From Cheiracanthium punctorium (taxonomy: Eukaryota; Arthropoda; Arachnida; Araneae; Cheiracanthiidae), in the NCBI GenBank assembly GCA_038373885.1, contig JAWZYV010013135.1:1-64000 (forward strand): a DNA stretch of 64,000 nucleotides. Direction: 5' to 3'. Each line of letters starts with the position of its first letter. Position 1 is the first letter of the stretch. Made by a program: the position numbers and the translations under genes. The notes beneath the pieces were generated by a model. That model did no database searches, was not told where the DNA came from, and saw nothing but the letters and a program-made list of their open reading frames with translations. Below, in pieces: positions 33,100 through 44,135 of this stretch.

Positions 33100-35084
33100 C
33101 CTCTCAGCAATTTACACATTCTGTCACGCTGCTTGATATCGGATGTCTTTTTTTAAAAATAACTATTAGTAAAGACTATATGGAAATATAATTGAAAAGC
33201 ACCCCCCCCCATGCTTTTTTGAACACTAAGCTATTTTTTTTAATCAATCACTTTATTCTTATTTTAAGCTTAGTTAAAAAAAAGTTAATCATGTTATGCG
33301 ACGTCCTATTGCTGTTGAAAAAAATCTTTAAAGATTATTTTTTGCATTTTAGTTCATACTGCTATAAAAGCGTGCTTCCTTTGCTTTTTTTCAAAGTAAT
33401 TTTTGATTTTTTAGTCTGAAAACGAAGCTGAACGGTGAAGTAAAAATTTTTGTTATATATTATCGTCACACTTGGGGAGACTTTGGCAATAATCTAATAA
33501 AAAGAACTGTGTTACTGTAATTTTGCAAGACACTGTAAAAGAACTTTAATTGTTATTCTCTTCCTTTAAATGAACAGCAAACTGTTATTAACGTCTATAT
33601 CATTATTGCACTGTGCTTGAAATGAATGAAAGTCCTTAAACTGCCATGCACTGTAATGTATTGGAAATCTTTTGAGCACCCACGTAGAAGAAATAAAACT
33701 GCTACACGCACTGCTTTCGGTGAAAGGCCTTAATTTGTAATTTCCAACACCGTGTATCCATTTCGATTTGTTTGAATAGATGGATGTCTCTAAAACATGC
33801 TTTCAGCAAGGACTCTCCATAGAGCGCTATGTATTGAAATTCTTTTCGGTACTCCTGTAAAATAATTACAAAGACTACAAGCACTATTTTCAATACATTT
33901 CTACTGTCATCGATTCTTTATATGTCTATAAAATTTCAAGTTAATTGGATGCCTGAAAGTGGGTGAAAATTAAATTACAAGATTTCATTCCATTAAAGCA
34001 TTTGCATCATACATGCATGCAGGGGTGAAAGTAATAAAAACATGTTTAAAAATATTATTCTTTCTTTGCGATCAATGGATTCCTTGATAACTTTTCCGTT
34101 ATTGTTTTAAGTTCTTCTCTCTTATTAATATTAATAGGATTGATATTCAGTTTTCAACACCATCAACAGGCTTTCTTTTTTATTAGAACTTTTACTTTTT
34201 TAATGTATATAAGCATTTTTCAGAATTTTCTAGATTGAATGATTAAGTTTTTTGAGAACTCTAATACTCTAAAACTGATTTTTAACAGCAACAAGAATAA
34301 TCCCTTTATGTGTTACAACAATCCCTTTATGTGTTAGAGAAATTTTATTGCCACCGTTTTAGCTACTATTTTGAATTCTAATTTTACCTTGAAAAGTTAC
34401 TAAAACAACTTTTTTCTTTATTAGTCAGTGGCAGTCCTAATTACACGAAATCTTTTTGCAACGTCACAATACTATATGGGCACCCTTATTATTTTTTCAA
34501 TTATTTTCAATTCGGAGAAGATGACTAAATATCTTCAAAAGTTTAAAAGGGCAGAAAAAGTATTACATTCGTTAAAAATTATAGTTAAACCGAAAATAAT
34601 GTATTCACTGATTATTTGAATGGTTGCAATAACAGAAGTAGAACAAAGTTTCATCATTGCATGAACACAGAGTAATTTAGTTTAATTTAGTTTTTTTTTT
34701 AAATCCTGTCTTATGCGCGTACTCGATGTAAGTAATGAAAGTCGGTCAGTGTAAAAAAAACAAAGGTAAAAAAATATTTATGTGTGTCACTATTATTTTT
34801 AAAATTGAATTTTCGAATGAAATTTATCTTTTTATTTATTTATTTATTAACTTATTTTGAGTTTTATACTGGTCGAAAATGTTTCATGACTTTTGCAAAT
34901 CTTTTATGATATGTAAGAAAAATAAATAAATAAAAGTAAAAAATAAAATAAAAGCCTTTCTTTATTTGTCAGTTATAAATGCTGAATAAAACAAATATAA
35001 AATTGAAAATGAAGAGAACTTTTATTTTCTTTAATTTTAATAATTATAAAAAATGTTTTTTTAAAATTATTATTATAGAGCTTT
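33100..35084. other. Long unassigned AT-rich stretch
   Basis: About 2 kb with no recognised repeat copies in this window and no supported gene. Short frames up to 75 codons are AT-driven. A near-tandem CAATCCCTTTATGTGTTA pair lies at 34298-34338. Confidence 0.45.
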
Positions 35085-35421
35085 TGTGTGTTATGGCAAG
35101 AGTACACCAGGACGCTTGCATACTCGGTTTGGAGGAGGGGGGGGTTCCTTGGTCGGAGGGCTTTTTTATGGGTTCTAATGCTTGTTTGTTTGTTTGTTAT
35201 GGCAGGCCTACACGAGGGCATCTGCTCATGGGTATGGGATGCCTTGGCCGGAGAACTTTTTAAGGGGTTCCAACGCGTATTCACATTACATCTGGAGAAA
35301 ACCGACACAAACACCAGACCGTTAGATTGGCAGCTACGCGATGGGACCCGAACCCGGGACCTTTACACTTCAGCTCTCTAACATTTTGAGTGTCTTATCC
35401 ACTCGGCCATGGTGGGGCCAG
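35085..35421 (-). mobile_element. tRNA-derived SINE (S, subfamily 1), best-preserved head
   Basis: Minus strand. The head GGCCCCACCATGGCCGAGTG (from 35421) contains a canonical A box TGGCCGAGTGG, and GGTTCGGGTCC near 35350 is a canonical B box, so it derives from a tRNA with a long variable arm (Leu/Ser type by its TGGCCGAGTGG). The body ends in an (AACA)n tail at about 35183-35200. A partial second copy lies head to tail at 35085-35182. Pol III transcription is plausible for this copy from box quality alone. Confidence 0.8.
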
Positions 35422-35738
35422 GGCCTGACTATAACATTCAAATTTTATGCCCCTATATATAACTGGCTCAATTTTTGTGCCCCTGTACATAGCTTTAAAC
35501 TCAATTTTTCGGCCTATTTGTGTATGTGTGCCCAGGCCACGTGCCCCAAGATAATTGGAGCCTGGATGGGGCCCTAACGCAAGGAACTTTACGCTAAACG
35601 CTATAGAGCTATCGGACGATTTCTGTTTCATGGCGGTCGTTCACTGCAGTCAGAATTGTTTATATCTATACAGGTTCATTTAGGTATTTTCATATGAATG
35701 AAAAGGTAATTATAGCTCTGTGGTTGAGGTTTTTTGCA
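35422..35738. other. Unassigned stretch
   Basis: The word GGGGCCAGGGCCTGA follows the SINE head and resembles a hAT-like end without a partner. No gene recognised. Confidence 0.35.
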
Positions 35739-36023
35739 CACGCTTAAACCCAAAGAGCGAAAAAAAAAACGATACATTGCGGAGCGATCCGTTTCCATGG
35801 AAACATACCGGTATTTCCGCGAAAGTGCCCTTTAAGTAGTCTTTTTTCTGAGAACTCCTCTCCTCGCTTCCTCTTTTTTCCCGAGAATTTCCGTCCTCGC
35901 TTATTGTTATATTCCGCTCCGCTCTTGTGATCGAAAAACGCTCCTAAAGGAGAAGCTCACTTTTGAAAACTGACCCAAAAATCGCTCCGACTGATCGAAT
36001 TTCGCTCGTTTGGTTTAAGCGTG
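35739..36023. mobile_element. 285-bp TIR element of unknown type
   Basis: Ends CACGCTTAAACCCAAAGAG and the complement CACGCTTAAACCAAACGAG give about 24-bp inverted repeats ending in GCGAAA. No clear target duplication flanks it. The interior holds TTTCCATGGAAA and several AGCG/CGCT words. Non-coding. Confidence 0.55.
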
Positions 36024-36090
36024 AAGCATGATTGGAAGATCGCTGAGTTCAGTCCTCTGTCCATCACTCAAGATAACTGTGTCTGCTTAA

Positions 36091-36587
36091 CCCTTTCCCA
36101 ATGCTGAAAAAAGGGCAGCCGTTGCCATCGTTCGACTTAACTACCAGCAAGATGACGGACGATCGAAACGTTCATCGCGTGCCACAGATCTAGAGACCCT
36201 TTTTTGACGACAGCCGGCTGTGCTCGCGCACAGCCAGCTGCGTCAAAAAAGGGTCTCTAGATCTGTGGCACGCGATGAACGTTTCGATCGTCCGCCCTCT
36301 TGCTGGTCGTTAAGTCGAACGATGGCAACGGCTGCCCTTTTTTTAGCATTGGGCAATCTATCCAGCTGTTCTCGCGTTCTTCCATTTTTCGGCAGATGTC
36401 AGTGGTGTTAAAAATGATCGTGACAATTTTTTGACGGGAAATGACGTGCTAAAAAGTAAAGGATTCTCGTGGAGCTATGTCACCCGCAACTATTTTTATA
36501 GAAATCCAATCTATTCTTCGTGACCTTCAACAGTCAAAACGTCAACAGTTTGGTGGTCTCAGAGCGAAACCACTGCGCGTTAAAGGG
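36091..36587 (-). mobile_element. B-family element B4
   Basis: 497 bp between exact TTAA copies (36087-36090, 36588-36591). The GAGGCGCAAC segment of the left end is deleted. The full internal palindrome is present. The right TTAA is also the left flank of M3. Confidence 0.85.
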
Positions 36588-36874
36588 TTAAGGGTATTCT
36601 ACTATACCTGTACAGCAATTCTCTTTCACAGGACTTTTGAAAGCAAACCGATCGAGTTCAGACACTCGAAAAGATGAACAATGTTTCTTCACCCTATGCA
36701 CTGTGGACTGGCACTAACAGTCAAGCTGCATGTGTAGCGCAACTTTCAGAAAAAAAATTCATATGCACAAAAACGGTCTTCCAAAAATGGGCCGAGGAGT
36801 TACCGTTTTTCGGAAATATCGCGAAACGCCGTATGTTTAACTTTATTTTCCTACGGCTTCATAATTCTTATAAA

Positions 36875-37828
36875 CCCTTTAACGCGTAGTGTTCCCGCTC
36901 TGGGAACACCCAACTCTGACGTTTTGACTGTTGCCAATCACGAAGAATAGATTGGATTTCTATAAAAAGAGTTTGCGGGTGACATAGCTCTACGAGAATC
37001 CTTTACTTTTTAGAACGTCCTTTCCCGTAAAAAAAATGGTCACGATTATTTTGAACAGCACTGACATCTGCTAAAAAATGGATGAATGTGTGAACAGCTG
37101 GATAGATTGCCCAAAAAGGGCAGAAGTTGCCATCGCTCGAACTTAACGACCAGCAAGAGGGCGGACGATCGAAACGTTCATCGCGGCAGAGCCAGCTGTC
37201 GTCAAAAAAGGGTCTCTAGATCTGGGGCACGCGATGAACGTTTCGATCGTCCGCCCTCTTGCTGGTCGTTAAGTCGAGCGTTGGCAACGGCTGCCCTTTT
37301 TTACTTTCGGAACATGTACCATGTAAGGAAAGTATTGTAATCATGAAAAAATTCGAATTCGAGATTTTGGTGTATTGACACGTTTTGAGGTCTTCTGAAT
37401 TCATTTATACTATTTTTACGAGATGTATGTATGTATGTGTGTGTGTGTGTATGTGTGTTTGTGTGTATGTGAGTGAACACTATAGCTCCTGAACAGGGCA
37501 TGCGATTGAGCTCAAATTGGGTATATATGTTATAAACCACCATTGTAAGACCGGTATTGATTTTGATGTTTATAGGACTTATAGTTTTTCTACAGGGCTA
37601 CGACCAAGATTTCTTTTACATTATGGCCTATGGGGAGAAATTCTTGAAAGTGCGCTAGCGTTTAAACGGTACATTCGATCGAGCTTCAATTTGGTATATA
37701 TGTTTGAATGATTCATCGATTAAAATTTATTTAAATGCTTGGTAATGATCTTAATCGTAAGTGTTCGGAAAGTCGAGTGGAGTCACTCCAGATTTTTCAG
37801 CATTGGGAAAGTATTGCGCCTCAAAGGG
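36875..37828 (+). mobile_element. B-family element B5 carrying A4
   Basis: Begins CCCTTTAACGCG after TAAA (a one-base change from TTAA) and ends CTCAAAGGG before TTAA (37829-37832). A4 is inserted in the T run of GGCTGCCCTTTTTTCAGC near the right palindrome arm. Without A4 it is about 455-460 bp, with a small loss at the palindrome centre. Confidence 0.85.
37303..37797 (+). mobile_element. A-family element A4 (one unit), ends fixed by nesting
   Basis: The interrupted B sequence is known from other copies, so A4 must start ACTTTCGGAACATG and stop at GGAGTCACTCCAGA plus part of a T run. T runs of 6 and 5 flank it, consistent with a T5 target duplication or a preference for T tracts. Terminal inverted repeat: CTTTCSGAACA. 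One 173-bp unit (GATTGAGCT at 37505, GATCGAGCT at 37677). Confidence 0.85.
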
Positions 37829-38271
37829 TTAACAGCTTCATTCAGCTAATTCACTTTAATCTCAGTGTCAATTCACAGTGCAACTTGTAAAGACGTATTC
37901 TAAAATTTTTCCGATTCTCTAGTGCAATTAAATGTTTTAAAAAGCTGTTCAAAAGATGCACGATTTTTAAAGTGGTACAGGCTTAAGAAAGCTGAAACTG
38001 TCGTACTGAAAGTTCTTTGGGTGGTCCTAAGCAGTTTCTCGGGATGAAAATAAGTATACGGAAAAGTTTGTGGGGAGGCATTCTGTATTCTTTAATGTTC
38101 TTAAAATGGTTAGTTTTGTTCTTAAAATTGCTAGAAAGTGTCATGAATGAAAATAAAGCAGCTTCATCGATTTTCATAAATGCATTATTTTGCATTTCAA
38201 GGTGCATCTACAGGGTGCGAATGAATGCAGAACTTTTTTCTTCTGAGCATTTGCACTCAGGGATCTGTTAA

Positions 38272-38778
38272 CCTTTTAACGCGCAGTGATCCCGCTCTGG
38301 GAACACCAAACTCTGACGTTTTGACTGTTGCCAGTCACGAAGAATAGATTTGATTTCTATAAAAATAATTGCGGGTGACATAGCTCCACCAGAATCCTTT
38401 ACTTTTTAGCACGTCATTTCCCGGAAGAAAAATTGTCACGATATTTAACAGCACTGATATCTGCTGAAAAATGGAAGAAGGCGAGAACGGCTGTATAGAT
38501 TGCCCAATGCTGAAAAAAGGGCAGCCGTTGCCATCGCTCGACTTAACTACCAGCAAAATGGCGGACGATCGAAAAGTTCATCGCGTGCCACAGATCTAGA
38601 GACCCTTTTTGTCGCAGTTGTCTGTGCCGGGAACAGCCAGCTGTCGTCAAAAAACGGTCTCTAGATCTGTGGCATGCGATGATCGTTTCGATCGTCCGCC
38701 ATCTTACTGGTAGTTAAGTCGAGCGATGGCAACGGCTGCCCTTTTTTCAGCAATGGGAAAGGGTTGCGCCTCAAAGGG
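38272..38778 (+). mobile_element. B-family element B6, full-length reference copy
   Basis: 507 bp between exact TTAA copies (38268-38271, 38779-38782). Left end CCTTTTAACGCG with hairpin-like GATCCCGCTCTGGGAACAC; right end GGGTTGCGCCTCAAAGGG. Palindrome arms run from about 38502 to 38758 around a centre near 38630. No transposase frame. Confidence 0.9.
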
Positions 38779-38789
38779 TTAAGCAGAAA

Positions 38790-38875
38790 TTTTAACGGAC
38801 CCTTCACAAAATATTTTATCCTAAAAACGGACCTTTCATAAAATATTTTATCTTAAAAACGGACCCTTCACGGGG
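38790..38875 (+). repeat. Short tandem repeat, about 36-bp period
   Basis: ACGGACCCTTCAC-type words followed by AAAATATTTTATC occur at 38795, 38828 and 38863; the third is partial. Confidence 0.7.
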
Positions 38876-39081
38876 GATTTTACGTGCATTAGCTCCCATT
38901 AGCGTACACGATCCCACTTCAGCCCAGCCGAGAGAGGTGTTCGCCCTCCCAAGCACTGGCCAAGCCGTAATGCTGCTCCACTTTCCGTGTTCTTACAGGA
39001 ACGGAGTTTTCGAGACTAGACCACTGAGGGACGTAGTCATTGATGGCAAGCATTTCCAACATGTCATTCACTAAATCCCAA

Positions 39082-39159
39082 CCCTACTAGCAATTTTGCT
39101 CGGGTTACCACCGGCCACGTAGCCAGCCGATGATGGCCCGAGAAAAATTGCTAGTAGGG
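39082..39159. repeat. Hairpin, 23-bp arms with one mismatch
   Basis: CCCTACTAGCAATTTTG... (39082-39104) pairs with ...AAAAATTGCTAGTAGGG (39137-39159) across a 32-base loop. The preceding 38880-39080 is GC-richer unique sequence with SINE-like texture (GGGGGATTTTACGTGC) but no clear A or B box. Confidence 0.65.
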
Positions 39160-39489
39160 AATGTCTTTAGTTATTTTTAAAATTTTCATTAAAAGGTTTA
39201 ACTAAAAAGTTTTCTGAAAAATTTAATTTTTGTTTCATATAGCTAAATAGTTGTCAGCTTGATGTATGTTCAGGCAGAAACATAAACACGGGTAGATTAC
39301 CGAAACCTTGGAATAAGCACGATTTTGTAATACCAGTCATTTTGTGACGGTACTTCAATCTAGGGTGCCCCGTTTCATTAGTGGTCATCTACTAATCATT
39401 GACTTTTGTTGCTGGCACTAAGCACTTCGAGGTCTGCACTAGGTGCTCTTCTGCCTCCCTTGGCCACATTTTATCTTATCTTGGACTTA

Positions 39490-40206
39490 TAGTCTAAGAG
39501 CCAACAACCGCCAGACCTTCGTCATACTATAAAAGCTGAAACTTTCTCCGCGCATACCCCCCCAACAGAGGTAGGAACCATCGGCCACTCTAAAGATTGG
39601 AGGATCGTGGCTTTGGCAGGTAACAGGTGGCAAAGGTGTATAAAATGGCCGCAAATTTCGTCATTTCATAAAGCTTCATTTTTTTATATTTCTTCTTCGC
39701 AGTACTAGAAATCCCTTGATCCCTTGCCAGACACTTTTCCATCGTGGCAAACCCCCGCCAGACAATCTCAAAGTCATGGACAACGGTTGTGTTCGTAAAC
39801 TCCCGCGACGAAGTCCGTCAAGCTGTCACAAAGCGCCAAGCCCATTTTATACTGCTACTTCTGAACTTTCTTACGCGCGAACTTTCTTGCAGCGCGCTCG
39901 TAATAGAATGACGTTTTTCAAGACTTTGAGATTGTCTGGCGGGGGTTTGCCACGATGGAAAAGTGTCTGGCAAGGGATCAAGTGATTTCTAGTACTGCGA
40001 AGAAGAACCTATAAAAAAATGAAGCTTTATGAAATGACGAAATTTTCGGCAAATTTATACACCTTTGCCCCCTGTTACCGACAAAGCCACGATCCTCCAA
40101 ACTTTAGAGTGGCCGATGGTTCCTACCTCTGTTGGGGGGTATGCGCACAGAAAGTTTCAGCTTTTATACTATGACGAAGGTCTGGCGGTCGCTGGCTCTT
40201 GCTCTA
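39490..40206 (+). mobile_element. F-family foldback element F1 (717 bp)
   Basis: Flanked by TTA (39487-39489, 40207-40209). Arms of about 280 bp (39497-39779 and 39922-40200, AGCCAACAACCGCCAGACC and its inverse) enclose a central 142 bp. Each arm has TACTATAAAAGCTG. A 3-bp TTA/TWA duplication is the PIF/Harbinger signature. The second copy F2 has the same length with the core inverted. No transposase. Confidence 0.85.
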
Positions 40207-40314
40207 TTACCAGGCAAGACTTGGTTCAGGACCCACTTTTGGTACTGGACCTCTCCAGGGTGAATGGGTTCATGGACCTGATCTAGCTCTGCTGGAAACA
40301 ACAACAACAATCTA

Positions 40315-40736
40315 GGGTGTTCTACCTGAGGAGCGATAGTCGTCACAGTATTTCAAAAACAAACCAGTGATGGTAGACATCCGAAAAAAAAAATTACTAT
40401 GCTTCTTAACCGAATGCACTGCAGACTGACATTAGCAGTCAAGCTGTATTTATCATGCAACTTTCAGAAAAAATTCATTAGCACAAAAATTACCTTCAAG
40501 AAACGGGTCTAGGAGTTACCCGTTTTTGGAAATATTGCGAAATGCCGTATGTTTATCGTTTTTGTTTGTTTGTTTTTTTTTAGTGTTCCGTAACTCCCAC
40601 TGGTTCATTGTTGGCGTCAGCTCACAGTATAATTTGTGAAGAGACGTTGAAAATTTTTTCCATTCACTAGCGCAATTATTATTTTTTTTTTTTTATAAGC
40701 TGTTGAAAAGCTGCACGACTTTCAAGTGGAACAGCC
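40315..40736 (+). mobile_element. M-family TTAA element M4
   Basis: 422 bp from GGGTGTTCTACCTG to GTGGAACAGCC, flanked by TCTA and TTAA (40737-40740). Landmarks match M2 and M3 throughout. Confidence 0.8.
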
Positions 40737-40740
40737 TTAA

Positions 40741-41193
40741 GACGCTCCTATTGGTGTTGTCGTCAAATTTTTTTTTTCAGCATGTTCGCACATTTATCCA
40801 TTTAATTCAGCTGCTTGAGTCTAAAGAAGAGTTGGGAGAAATTTTTGGATTAGTGATGAAATTCCGCCTATTTATACACATATAAGTTCTCATCCCCCCC
40901 CCTCCCCCCGAAAAATTTTCCTGGCTACGCGCATGGTTGGGAGCTATGGTAAAAACCCGTATGACAGCATGATGTCCTGTACGATAGTATAGGTAATAGG
41001 TTTGTGCACATAAAGAAAAACGAATTTTACTCGAAAATTTAATAATTAGAATTTCAAATTATAAATTTAATCTCTATTATTAAAAGAAAGATTATTTAAT
41101 TCAGAAAGAAATTATTTAATCAGGTCTGAAAAGATTGAAATCAAAAACTAATTTTTTTAATCCCGACAGCAAAAGTTTAAAGATGTCTAGAGG
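40741..41193. other. Unassigned stretch
   Basis: AT-rich with a C run at 40895-40908 followed by TGGCTACGCGC, possibly an eroded hAT-like end. No gene. Confidence 0.4.
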
Positions 41194-41201
41194 GCGACAT
41201 T

Positions 41202-42778
41202 TAGGGTTGCCAATTGGCCCGCCAGATCCGGGACGTCCCACGTTTCTAGAGCTTTGCAAGACATGTCCCGCTAAAGATGTGTTCGGGTCGCTAAATGTCC
41301 CGTCTTTGACACTTTTTTTTTTTTTTAAATAGAATGAGTGATTTGATAAATTATAATAATCTCAGAAGAGATTTTAAACATTTTTTCGTCAATAAATACG
41401 ATCTCAGCAAAACTCACTGTATACTTTAAGTTTCTTTTCTAATATAAGTAATAACATAATTTCAGTAAAAGTGGTTAAGATATGTTTTAAGTTTTTTTCC
41501 AGATAAATAATTTGAATAATCTTTAAGTTTGTCCTATAAAGGTGTTTTATCGATACCTGCTGATGGGTTGTTTTAATTATTTTTTAAATGCCAAAGTAAA
41601 AAGGTTTGGATTTTGTTTGTGAAAGGAAATTAAAAAGTTTATTTAATTTATTTGCAAGTGACAGTCCTGTTTATTTTGATTATAGAGATGGAGAACTAAT
41701 GATTAATGTTAAGTTTTCACTGGTTTGCCTGATTGTCTTAACTTTTGTTAACTATGTCCCATATGCAGAGTGTCACAAACACTTACAAAAACACCCACTG
41801 ACAAAAAGTTGCACTTTTTAAATTTGTGTAAGACCCCCCGTAGAAAAAATTCCCGAATAGGAAAATGTGTCCCATACCCCAATGAGGCGATGTACCCAAT
41901 TTCAGCCTTTCACCGCACAACGTCTAAACGAGATATGTTTAAAGAAAGATGTTGGGGGCTATACAAGATTTTGAATGTAAACGTTTATTGCTAGAGCGGG
42001 AAAAAAAGATTTTTTTTCGTAATTTTTGCACAACCCCTGAAATGTTATCCTTCGACGTGACTTTTCCCCTTCGAGAGCCATTGAAAAGCGGTTTAAGTCA
42101 GCGTTATATTTATCTTCATATCTCTGACATATTTAATCATATAATTCTCAAATTTTGTATGTCACCTCATGAGTGTATGGGGCACGGCACCTTTCACTGA
42201 GATTTTTTTTTTTTTTTTTTTTTTTGTACGGGCGCCGTATACAAATTAAAAAATGTAACTTTTTGAAAATTAACTAGAGAAGATTTTTCGTAGCGTAACG
42301 TTTTTCTGACCTTAATTTGAACATTTTTTTTTCCAATTTACATTACACACTTACCTCTAATCGATAAAGAATTAATGCCCGTTACCACCTTTTTGAGAGA
42401 CCCTGCATAATTATGACAAAGCATTATATTCAGTAAAACTATATAAAGTGTAAAAATTAAATCTGGTTTTGTGCTTCTCAGTCCAGAGCCTTATTATCGC
42501 ATGGGCAAACCGGGACTTTGCCCAGGACCCCAGTCTCGAAAGGGCCCCAAATTTCAAATGTTCTGAAATTTTCTTTTTATATCAAACAAATTTCATAGAT
42601 GGGGGAGGGTCCCCCAAATTGATCATTGCCCGGGGCCCCTGCTGGTCATAATCGGACCCTCTGCTTCTCCACCTTCCCTCAATACGTAAGCTGGTTACTA
42701 GTTTTTTTTTTAGCCACGTCCCGAATTTTAATCGCGAAAGACCCCTAAATCCGTACAGTATAAAAGTTGGCAAGCCTG
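41202..42778. mobile_element. hAT-like element, 1577 bp, non-coding
   Basis: Flanking 8-mers GCGACATT (41194-41201) and GCCACATT (42779-42786) match at seven of eight. Ends are TAGGGTTGCCAATT and, complemented, CAGGCTTGCCAACTT. The frames inside (largest 83 codons) show no hAT transposase motif. It contains T runs (41314-41327, 42204-42226) and probably another short element at 42484-42663 with CAGAG-type ends. Confidence 0.65.
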
Positions 42779-42786
42779 GCCACATT

Positions 42787-43276
42787 TGTCCCGTGGGACG
42801 ACGTAGTTTGTGCACCTGCAATGCGTAATGTATAGAAATACGTAATGTAAAGAAATACGTAATGTAAAGAAACTGATGAACAAGAGTTCATTTTCCGCTC
42901 ATAATCATAACCAGCTACATTGAAGCGTAACGTCTTCTGAGCTTTCGCGGAAAATTGAGGTCACTTTGCAGATACAAATTAGCCAGTGAACCAATACTAA
43001 GCAAACAAGTACTCTTTAAAAATAACTAAGCACATTTTGAATAGGAAGCTGAATTTTTAGCGGTTTATGATGAAACGCAGGATGGGTCACAAAAACGCTT
43101 ACGTCATTCGCCACACTTTTACGAATTGCTCCGAGACTAAGCAAGTAGAGGTGCGCGCTATCCAAAAACACGTGGTGGCTGCGTGAAGGGGGGGGGAGGG
43201 AATTCGTACAAATGCACATAATTTAAGAGCAGAAAAACACACTACTAAATTAGTCTACACGTCTAACTAACTAACT
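42787..43276. other. Unassigned stretch
   Basis: A triple AAATACGTAATGTA-type short repeat at 42835-42872. Otherwise unique, no gene. Confidence 0.4.
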
Positions 43277-43572
43277 GGGCGGTAGTAGCCCAGTTGTTAA
43301 GGCGTTGGATTGGAAGCCGGAAGGTTGCGGGTTCGATTATGACCTACCACTAATGACTGCGGTGTGCATGCACGTTAAATCCATGGTTCCCAAGTCCTCT
43401 CGGCGAACGCTAGCAGTTTCCGAGGGGTGCCAATATTCAGAAGTCCCGCCACCTTCTGATGAGGATCCAAATTGAGGCAGGAAACTCCGTGAAGGGCGTA
43501 TGTATAGCTCTAAATGGCGTATGTATAGTTCTTGGCAAACAAACAAACAAACTAAACTAAACTAAACTAAAC
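43277..43572 (+). mobile_element. tRNA-derived SINE (G)
   Basis: The head GGGCGGTAGTAGCCCAGTTG contains an A-box-like TAGCCCAGTTG, and GGTTCGATTATG near 43330 is a B box at tRNA-like spacing. A 200-bp unrelated body follows, then a tail of AAACAAACAAAC and (TAAAC)n at 43538-43572. The single copy in this window differs from the S family. Intact boxes suggest it is fairly young. Confidence 0.85.
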
Positions 43573-44135
43573 ATTGTCTGACCTTGGCCAACCACGCGTT
43601 AGTGTTAATGATCTCCGGGAAGCTGAAGAATATGCCTCGTTCAGGTGGTCAGCCTGACACGAAGCCCCCAGTGTTCAGTCCCCAAGCAAGCTCAATCCTC
43701 ATTTTCTTGAATTCTCAAGGGGTAAAAGGCTGAGTCAACCTTGTAGAGCTTACAGAATCGGATCCTCGCACTGTAGTACGCCAGGTAGCACAACCCGCTA
43801 TATTAGTGTAATTTTTAATGTGTAAGTGATCGGCGAGCTCCAGAAAACAGCTAATGAAAACCATCACGGCCATGCAGTGGCTTTACATGTTAAATCTGTA
43901 AGAACGGAAAAGTGCCCAGGATAGAGAAAAGATGCAATACTCAAATGATCTCCTCACCTTCCTGATGAAAATATATGAGACAATGGGAAGTAAAAAAATA
44001 TCTTTCATTTTTTTATACGGTTTTCTCTATGCTGATATATCTTATACTTCTACTGTCTTCTACTATGTAATCTTTCGAATGTTAAAAGTTTTCGAACGTT
44101 TTTGGGAGAAAATGCAATTCCGATTTCGGTATATA
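43573..44135. other. Unassigned stretch ending in an L-like fragment
   Basis: Bases 44085-44135 resemble the L repeat at 12640-12690 (GAAAATGCAATTC), into which the Tc1 element appears to have inserted. The remainder is unassigned. Confidence 0.4.

Larger units (their letters stand above)
36592..37982 (+). mobile_element. M-family element M3 carrying B5 (which carries A4)
   Basis: M sequence from GGGTATTCTAC (36592) runs to TAAA at 36874, is interrupted by B5, and resumes at 37833 (CAGCTTCATTCAGC) to its right end GTGGTACAGGC before TTAA (37983-37986). Without insertions it is about 435 bp, in line with M2 and M4. Confidence 0.85.

Noticed and set aside
35336..35421. Functional tRNA-Leu/Ser gene on the minus strand
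   Set aside because: The head continues into the S-family body with an (AACA)n tail and has related copies, so it is a SINE.
42484..42663. Nested hAT-like element with CAGAG ends
   Set aside because: End similarity is partial and flanking 8-mers do not match, so it is mentioned only within the larger element.
43277..43350. Functional tRNA gene
   Set aside because: A and B boxes are present, but the acceptor stem does not close and a SINE body with tail follows.
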